Of a stretch of 64,000 nucleotides of DNA, positions 54,771 to 64,000 are shown in pieces. The number at the start of each line of letters is the position of its first letter. Positions within the stretch are counted from its first letter, which is position 1. The stretch spans positions 76,248,445 to 76,312,444 of the forward strand of contig OY744523.1 in assembly GCA_963556195.1 (NCBI GenBank). Direction: 5' to 3'. The notes under the pieces were generated by a model. The model saw only the letters and a program-made list of their open reading frames with translations. It made no database searches and was not told the origin of the DNA. The position numbers and the translations under genes were made by a program. The stretch is from Sepiola atlantica. Taxonomy: Eukaryota > Mollusca > Cephalopoda > Sepiida > Sepiolidae.

Positions 54771-55041
54771 TATGTGTGGGTGTGTTCGTGTATGTTAAGA
54801 TTAGAATACAAAGGGAAAACGAATAGATAAAAATAAACCATGACATAACAAAATATCACTTGATTAAAAGAACTAATGGTTGTCATCATCTTGATAGAAT
54901 TAGAAGTTTTGAGTGATGCAGATTAAAAAAAACAAATAGTTATTTTGACCATGCTATTCATTCTATATTTTCTGTGAGAGAAGAAAAAAAATAAGACTCA
55001 TTTAAAGCAACTAAAATATCAAATCTTCTCATGCAACGTAT

Positions 55042-55293
55042 ATGAATGCTTCGATGATTTTCTTATATTTACTTCTTTTTCTTCCTTTTTTTAAATTTTT
55101 TTCCCAATATTGTTGTTGTTGCCGTAGTTGTGTTTATTTATGTATTTATTTGCATGTTTATTTATTTATTTGGCTTCATTCATTAGTATTTATTTGCTTT
55201 ACTTTCGTCAATTCTCAATTTTCTTTTTTTTCCCCTCTCTTATTCCTATTTTCTTTGTCTTCCTCTTCCTCTTCTTTATCTCCTCTTCTATAT

Positions 55294-55337
<44 letters not shown>

Positions 55338-55345
55338 TCTCTTCG
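55042..55345. repeat. Pyrimidine-rich tract with (CT)n
   Basis: T/C-rich sequence ending in a CT run at about 55300-55340. Confidence 0.85.
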
Positions 55346-55573
55346 TTAATAATATCGCTACTGCAGCTGCTCTTGTTGTGATTGTTTGTGATGCTTATCT
55401 TCGTTGCAGAAATATCCTTTGGGCTAATTCTGATGAGAAGGACTAATTTCATTCGATTCTACTTTTTCCCGTTTTATTTTCTTATTTCGAGATTTTATTT
55501 TTTTTGCTTTCGGTATAAAACTGCCATGGACGGAAAATTAGCGTGAGAAAATGGCGGATATAAAAATCATGAA

Positions 55574-55673
<100 letters not shown>

Positions 55674-55844
55674 GAGAGAGAGATGCCTGAACTATTGAAA
55701 AGCCAAGAAAATGAGAAAAAAATAAATGTATAAATAACTCCGAAGAAAAATGCAGAAAGGAATGATGCGACCAAGGTTCCATGTCACATATTTTTTTCAG
55801 AGAATCTTTGATAGCAAATGTGATACTGCTAAGTTGAATATGTA

Positions 55845-56220
55845 AAACTAGCTGCCCCTATCCGGCGTAACCCTAGAATTAAGATAATTAATAATACGTG
55901 AGGAATGACAAAGTAATGTAAAGCCAGAAAATTGAATTTCACAAAGTAATTAATTAAAATGCCAAGCTTGTTTTCTAAGAAACGGAAAAGCAACCTAGTC
56001 GATATAATTTTATCAGTAAATTATTTTTGTAAGAAAGATATTTACTGTAAGAAAGATTTTTTTATTCCACGAAATTATCCCGTAAAATAGTTGATTTTTT
56101 ACATAAGACACTGAAATGCATTCTAGTAGATGTAATGTTATCAATAAAAAACATTTTCTAAATAAATGTTTCGTTTCTAAACAGGACTTTTATTTCCCGA
56201 ATTAATTAACATAATTCACA
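55845..56220. repeat. Diverged tandem pair near a retroposon-like start
   Basis: Units at about 55975-56090 and 56105-56215 share GAAANGCANNCTAGTNGAT, TAAT.TTATCA.TAAA and ATTCC/TTCCCGAA. Upstream ACTAGCTGCCCC...CCGGCGTAACCC resembles ends of some RTE-type retroposons; that identification is weak. Confidence 0.5.
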
Positions 56221-56519
56221 TGTTTTTTCATAAATGCAATGTATTATATAAAAACAATCTACAACCTCTTCTGACAGGTGACAGAAAATATACTGAACAA
56301 TTTCTTGAAGATATGGGGCTTAGACGTGATAAAAAATGAAACGGAACTTTACATGTCTCGTATGAAACAAATTGGAGGGGGCGCTATTCTTAATAAATGT
56401 ATTTGTGAGTTGATATTTCAAGTCTTCGCGTAGTGTTTTTTCTAAATGGAAATCGATCCAGGCAAGGCTTGAAGCCACGATGTAAGTAGCAAACAAGAAT
56501 GAAATATTATTATTTTAAA

Positions 56520-58560
56520 GACAGAGGATGCATATTGGCCTTAGTTTTGAAAAAATCAAACCTATAGGTAGGAGAACAGTCAGCAGCAAGAGGGTTCCAC
56601 ATGCCTGCAGTTCTTGGAAAGAAGCTACTGGAATAGGAAGCTGTATTAAAATAGGGTATCAACACTGTAAATTAATGGAGACCACTAGACCAACGAGTCA
56701 AGCGAGCTGGAACAAAAGAAGCAGGGAATAGATCACATAATTCTTAACAACACATGCCATAATAGTATTTATATTTATGAAACTAGCAACATCACGTCTG
56801 TGATAGAGAGGGTGCAGAGAAGAAGAAAGGGTGTAGCCAATCAACTTACAGATACGTTTATGCACCTTTTCAAGAACTCTCAAATGGTTCAGAGATTCAC
56901 CAGTCCAACAATACTCCATACATTGTTTGATAGTAGATTTTTAAATGTTTGGAGCGATAGAGATAACCGACTTTACGAGAAGCGGAAAGAAGAATAGATG
57001 TAATGTATGAACTCTAAGAAAGAGTTGATGACAGAGAAAGACCAATAACTTTCAGAGTCAATTTTAGAGCCACCCATGAAAATCTCAGGGCGAAAAGGGA
57101 CACACTTACGATTGAAAGAAACGAGCCCAGTATTAACGGGATTAAACAAAACAAGCCATTTCGACCCCCAATCCACAACTGAAGTTTGTGTAGGAGACCG
57201 GAATGCCACACACATTCGAACGTCTTTTAAATGTCAAGGGCATTGCCTCTACTCTCTCCTGAATTATTCATAAACTGAGAGATCCGCTCAGTTACAACAG
57301 TTAAACGATCAGCAATTAAACAGAAACCACGAAAGCCATACTCAACATCATTAAAGAGGCCAAGACTTTCCTGAAAATCAGCAAGTTTTCCGTTGACTGG
57401 CCTTTCAAAAACCTCGCTAATAAGAAAGGAAACTAACAGGACGATACTTAGTTGGGTCAGACCAATCACCAGCATTTTAAAGATAAGGACAAGAGGACTT
57501 TTTCCAACAAGAAGAGAAATGTAACTGAGACACACATAGATTGAATAATTTAGAGAGGATAGAAGAAAGTTCAGGAGCACAACGCGTGAGAACAACAACA
57601 AGAATTGAATCAGGACCGGAAGCCATAGACTGGTCAATATCAGAAAATACCCTAGCAACCATCTTTGGAGTGATAATAACAGACTCACGAAACTGATAAG
57701 TTTTCAAAGAAAAATCAGGAAGAACAGCATAAGTATAAAGAAAATAATTATGAGCAAAAAGATAAGTAAAATGGTTAGCTTTATCCTTAGAGGATAAAAT
57801 AACCTGAATTCCATTAAAAAGAGGAGGAATAGTAGATATGCCACTATTAATAACACTATTGTAGATTCTCCAAATATCACGAGAGCTAACCCTTTGAGAT
57901 GAGATAGAATCCTTTGAGTATAGCTAGACTTGCAGACGTTGCTAACTCTTCTATAGAATTATATATGAGTCTCAGAAGCATCCCAACAGTGCTAATTTTA
58001 GTAATAGTTGCGATTGTCAATGGAAGAAGAACAAACAGATGAAAACCATGGAGGAGACTGAGGTTTAGTTTAAAACTTACGATGAGGAATGAAAGTGTAA
58101 ATTCCAACAAAAAACCAGTCAGTAACCATCCTATTAGCATTATTAAGAGACATACCAAAGATAGGACGCCATGGAACGTCACATAGGAAGCTGCGAAGCC
58201 CAGTCCAATCAGCCTTGCTGTAGTTAAACGTATTCGTATGGAAGAGACGATAACAAGAAGACTTCAGCCAAAAATTAACCTCAACATACTGAACAGCATG
58301 ATCATAAGAACCTAATGGATGAGAAGAGGAAACAGAACATGGGTCAGGAACAGAAATGAGAAAACTATCAAGTAAGGATTATTGATGAATATCATTATCA
58401 GGAAAACGTGTGAGGAAGGTGACAATTTGGGACAAGTCATGAGACAGAGAAAAGTTAAGACATATTTCACCAGCTAGATCTGTGCGGTTAGAATGAAGGA
58501 GCCAATCAAAAACATTCACATTGAAGTCTCCGAAGACTCGTTCATTCTATGTGCCAAGAC
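56520..58560 (-). pseudogene. APE-type LINE (Jockey/CR1-like) relic with deleted RT palm
   Basis: Read on the minus strand across shifting frames. The endonuclease tail appears as FGDFNVNVFDWLLHSNRT near 58530, SYDHAVQYVEVNFW near 58290 and PWRPIFGMSLNNANRMV near 58160. The linker and reverse transcriptase start give SDIDQSMASGPDSI and CAPELSSILSKLFNLCVS (57650-57540). After a frameshift come LISEVFERPVNGKL, YGFRGFCLIADRLTVVTER and ALDI (57420-57230). VWHSGLLHKLQ (about 57200) then runs straight into DWGSKWLVLFN and LVSFNRKCVPFRPE (57170-57090), which normally lie well beyond the YADD motif. An internal deletion has thus removed the catalytic palm. The C-terminal part MEYCWTG and SLHPLYHRRDVASF (56919-56750) and a final FFPRTAGMWNPLA (about 56610) complete the element. 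In live copies it mediates target-primed reverse transcription. Confidence 0.88.
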
Positions 58561-58663
58561 ATCACGAGTAAAAACTACAATGGTGAATGATCAGTGTATA
58601 TTATGTTTAGATTTTCGGTATTTACTTCAACAGTGCTCAATACTTGAGTAGAGCTGGGTTGTA

Positions 58664-58916
58664 AGTTATGAAAATATATTTATGGCAATTAAGCTACACA
58701 GAGACGTTGAAGTTTCATCCCCGCAAAAAAATCGTCAGGCTAAGTGCATGATATTCGTGTTATTGATTGTATTTATATATCCACGTGATGTTTTCGTGGA
58801 TATATAAAAACAAACAGTAACGCAAATTTCATGCACGTTGCTTGACGGATCCTTACGGGGTTGACACCTGAACGCTTCTGTGTAGCTTAATTGCAATAAA
58901 CTATATTTTCATAACT
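58664..58916. mobile_element. 253-bp palindromic MITE
   Basis: Arms 58664-58787 and 58795-58916 are inverted copies (AGTTATGAAAATATA, GCAATTAAGCTACACAGA, TATATATCCACG) meeting at a tight loop. TA flanks both ends (58662-58663, 58917-58918), compatible with a TA-targeting DNA transposon family. Confidence 0.9.
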
Positions 58917-58994
58917 TACTATATATATATATATATACCTTAGGAGATTAGAAAGTGGACCTTGGGTTAACTTCTGGCAGCCTGGTACCTCTAG

Positions 58995-59185
58995 TTTCCT
59001 TTATTTTGCCCTTTAGTCCTCATATTCTATGACCGCTATTTTGTACAAGGAGGGAAGAATTGCTGTTTGTGTGTTGGAATCTCTCCATCTAACACTTATC
59101 GTTGGCTTGTTTTTGACCTTGAAGTAGTAATGTTTAGCTCCTTACATCAAGTGCCTTCGCGCCTTGTCGGGAGCGATTTCTATAA

Positions 59186-59190
<5 letters not shown>
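58995..59190. repeat. Dispersed repeat family C, copy 2
   Basis: Same word order as 28150-28345; ends at a TA microsatellite. Confidence 0.7.

Positions 59191-59242
<52 letters not shown>
59188..59242. repeat. (TA)n microsatellite
   Basis: Uninterrupted TA dinucleotides. Confidence 0.95.
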
Positions 59243-59244
<2 letters not shown>

Positions 59245-59493
59245 GCGTGATAGCAAAAGTGCGTTAGGAAATTGTGCAGCCATTGTTTCACTATGAACTC
59301 TACACCTGGTAGGACCCGTTTCAGTATGTGCCTATCGTCTCTCTGGAGTCTACACAAAACACTTCCAACATATCAATACACATATCTGGAAAAGAGAGGG
59401 AAGGAGAGAGAGAAATGAAGAGAGAGAGGAATAAAAGGGGAAGAGAGTAAGCAGTATTTTTATGATAATTATCGATGATCAATCTATTTATAC

Positions 59494-59496
<3 letters not shown>

Positions 59497-59560
<64 letters not shown>

Positions 59561-59652
59561 AAGAATAACAATTATAATAATTATGAGAAGAAGAAGAAGA
59601 AGAAGAAGAAGAAGAAGAAGAAGAAGAAGAAGAAGAAGAAGAAGAAGAAGAA
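59497..59652. repeat. (TA)n and (GAA)n microsatellites
   Basis: TA run to 59548, then a run of about 22 AAG units at 59586-59652. Confidence 0.95.
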
Positions 59653-59659
59653 GGAAAGG

Positions 59660-61071
59660 GAATATGTTAGTTTCAAAAGTACATAAATTGCATTTTAAAT
59701 AGTAATAAGAGAATGTCCAATCTGATGCGTTGAGGGAAGTGGTACAAATGTTGGCAGCGGAACAGAGAGGACAGACTTAAGGAATATATAACTGTGTTTT
59801 GTGTTGTGAATGTCATAAAAGTAAAGATAATGAGTCAAAGCACATCAAAATATGATAATTCTTGAAAATGACGAATGTGCTAGAAAGGAACGAAAAAGTT
59901 AATTATTTAGTGATGGTGAAATAGTTATTATGAGAATTCCAGTTGATCTTACATTCTTTCACAAGTTCAGAATTGCAACTCCGCCAACCACCTTTACCCA
60001 CTGGTTTTGCTTCTTTTTTTGGTTCTTTTGATTGTCCTCTTTTTCTTCCTCCCCTCTACCCCCTCTTCCTCTTCCTTCTCCTTGTTCCTCACTCCTTCCA
60101 ACCTATGCTCCCCCTGCTCGGCACTTTGTTTGTATTTTACTGATGTTTTGCAGAGCTCTGGAAAGGTTTCTTATGTGTTGCCGTTAGCGTGCACCTGGGA
60201 TATCTCTCAAGTCAATACATTTTGCACACCTTCCGCCTCTGACGCAAGCACTGCAACCCCCAAGTGTCTCCCTGCGTTTCGCAGCCATCCAGCGGGACAC
60301 TAATTACTTAAGAAACCAGTCGGATGTTCATCGTTTAGATCTGCTTCGTTAAAATCATTTGAATCATCTAGTCAAGCAAAAACAGAGCGAAGTGAATAAC
60401 GTTCCTCTCTTGCAACTCATCGCTTTCCAGTTCTTTAAAAGCCCCAAGTAAGCTCGGTTATTTTTTCAGCCTAACATTGTCAAATCTTCAGTCGTTTTTT
60501 TCTTAAATTTATTTTCGTTTTTTTTTTTTCTCAGTGAAATCATAACTGGCTTGGGGTGCTGCATACTTACAATATTTTGTGGGTTATGTGAATCGCAAAT
60601 GTGTTTGCATATCTATTAATATAGGTAAGAAAAACAGTTCGATTATTTATCAAACTAAATGGTAACAAAAAATCAAATGATGCCGTATATGGATAGATGT
60701 GCATGTGTGCGAATCTATATTTGCGATAAATTTGCTGACGCATTTTGATTTCATGATAACTGTAAACATTAACTAATATTTTAAATTCGAATACTAAATG
60801 TACTAACAGACTGTTTCTCCATATCACAGCTTTTCGAAATGGCTAAACAAGGAAGTACTTGAAACTGAGATCAGAACTTAATCTTTTTTCAACAGTCAGA
60901 GATTCTAACGAATATGCAATCATCCCAAACCACGAGGAAGGGGAATCTTATTGTGTATATAAACACTATTAATTACAGTACTATATTTGTAATTTACAAA
61001 AGGCTTTGCATTATAACTAATGGTAGCTTGCGATCTAACTTTTCACAGCGCTCAACCGACAGGAGAGAAAA

Positions 61072-61074
<3 letters not shown>
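59660..61074. other. No gene seen; one GC-richer patch
   Basis: 60030-60303 is pyrimidine-rich, then balanced in composition. It has an acceptor-like TGTTTTGCAG at about 60150 and a short frame to a stop at 60303. No domain or partner exon was recognised, so no gene is called. Confidence 0.45.

Positions 61075-61121
<47 letters not shown>
61075..61121. repeat. (TA)n microsatellite
   Basis: Uninterrupted TA dinucleotides. Confidence 0.95.
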
Positions 61122-61124
<3 letters not shown>

Positions 61125-61536
61125 GGTAATAATCCAGGTAAAAAATATCCACAGGGTGGTAATCCAGAGAATTTTAACCGGGTGTATAAACAGTGCTCAA
61201 TATCAAAATAGAGCTTTATGTATGATAATTTTATTTTCACAGACACGTACAAAATCTGCGACACTGGCATGTCGATGTTATCAATCAACAGTTACTATAA
61301 ACTGAGATCTCATCAGGCAGAGTTAGAATGCGATCTTAACCTCAGATCATATTTGGAGAGAATCAAATGGAGAGATAAAGAAGGAGAAGAAGAAAAGAAT
61401 TTTAACATTTCAAAAATTGGGGCCGTTAAAAATTAAAAATCTAAAAAATCTAAAAAACTAAAAAAACAAAAAACAACAAACAACAAATGTGAAAAATCTA
61501 AAATCTAAAATCTGAAACAAACAGGACAAATAAATA

Positions 61537-61626
61537 AATAAATAAATAAATGAATAAAAAATAAGGTGGAAAAAGAGGCATATGCCTCTCTTTCCACCTT
61601 ATTTTTTATTTATTTATTTAATGAAG
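61537..61626. other. Near-perfect 88-bp palindrome
   Basis: Arms of about 44 bp meet at AGGCATATGCCT (centre 61581/61582). Only two mismatches were seen. The outer part is an AAAT tetranucleotide run that is itself mirrored. Confidence 0.93.
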
Positions 61627-61876
61627 GGAAAAGTGATAGGAAGATAGACACATAAAGGAAAATAATGAGAAGAAAAGGAAAAGAAAACGTCTGTTAATTC
61701 AGACCGAGAAAGAAAAGATAGGAAATAGAACATAGGAGGGGGAGGTGGGCATGCACGATTGAAGTGTCAAAAAAACGACAGTTATTTTCAAGCCAAGCGG
61801 ATAAATGTATTTTTCAAGTGAACTGTACTATTGTGTATATGTGTGTATGCGTGCGTGCTGACAAACCGATCAGACG

Positions 61877-63594
<1,718 letters not shown>

Positions 63595-63599
63595 AATGA

Positions 63600-64000
63600 A
63601 ACTGTCTCGATGGAAACACATGCCCTCCGCATAGTTCCTGCAAGCAAAGGAACGTCATTTACAAATGTGCACTTACACAAAGTATAACAAGAGCGGTAGA
63701 AGTAGCAAGAATAACAGCAATGCTAATGATAATGATGATAATGATTATAATAATGAGAACATTGATAGCAACGAACTTAGTAATAGTGATAGGCAATGTA
63801 TAATAATAATATCCTCTATTAGTGAGGTAGTATATATATAGGCTGTATAGCTGGTCTTTTGAAAAATAAGATCTACAGACATACATATACATTGATAAAA
63901 AACCCTTTTCTAATTCAAATCTCTAGCTATCCATATTTGAGATCTGAAGGATAATAATATTCACTATGATCGTAATTGGCAAATAATTCAATAGGTAATT
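63600..64000. other. No gene seen
   Basis: AT-rich with AATGAT patches and a short TA run at 63828-63840. Confidence 0.5.

Noticed and set aside
55042..55446. 134-residue hydrophobic/Ser-rich protein
   Set aside because: It follows pyrimidine-rich and (CT)n sequence; no motif.
60007..60303. Exon in the GC-richer patch
   Set aside because: Half is pyrimidine-rich low complexity; the rest lacks any recognisable feature.

Overview
This is non-coding, transposon- and microsatellite-dominated DNA from an animal nuclear genome. There are no operons, ribosome-binding sites, rRNA genes or complete cellular genes. Composition is strongly A+T rich. (TA)n tracts, often joined to CA, TC or GA runs, interrupt the sequence every kilobase or so. 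The transposons are Penelope-like elements with GIY-YIG domains, a Gypsy-type LTR element, an APE-type LINE, a second LINE lineage, tRNA-headed short elements, and many small inverted-repeat elements. Together these suit a lophotrochozoan, most likely a coleoid cephalopod such as an octopus; that assignment is inference from the repeat landscape, not from a marker gene.

Layout. 0-7 kb: a 35-copy 30-bp minisatellite, a (GAT)n tract, degenerate TG repeats and many (TA)n blocks. 6.9-16 kb: a LINE 5' fragment, several dispersed repeats, an inverted-repeat element at 8.2-8.8 kb, the 3' part of a Penelope-like element at 13.5-14.05 kb, and a 1.25-kb inverted-repeat element at 14.27-15.5 kb with a good hammerhead ribozyme candidate. 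16.4-19.6 kb: a near-perfect palindrome with arms of about 1.6 kb. 19.7-27.6 kb: a duplicated repeat, a long quiet stretch, and a tRNA-headed element with 60-bp terminal inverted repeats. 27.6-27.9 kb (minus): the only stretch that looks like a cellular coding exon. 30.5-33.6 kb: a decayed Gypsy relic. 34.75-36.7 kb (minus): a Penelope-like element flanked by about 100-bp inverted repeats. 37-39.2 kb: tandem A-B-A-A-B repeats and a 126-bp mariner-type MITE. 42.5-44.8 kb (minus): a LINE relic. 46.7-47.0 kb: a second tRNA-headed element with inverted termini. 48.8-50.1 kb: a MITE and a G-rich minisatellite. 52.7-53.06 kb: a third Penelope-like 3' end. 56.5-58.6 kb (minus): an APE-type LINE lacking its catalytic palm. 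58.66-58.92 kb: a palindromic MITE. 61.9-63.6 kb: an AAT-rich element with 53-bp TIRs that shares sequence with the 16-19 kb palindrome.

The main cross-window observation is one RNA-like motif, CTGANGA, then a short hairpin, then GAAAC. It lies 3' of the GIY-YIG domain in all three Penelope-like copies, and occurs as orphan copies at about 5.67, 14.3, 15.4, 19.9, 20.2, 24.1 and 34.2 kb. At 15.41-15.45 kb it is embedded in a complete three-stem hammerhead fold. No gene system in the bacterial sense is present; what works together here is mobile-element machinery, all of it apparently inactive at the protein level.
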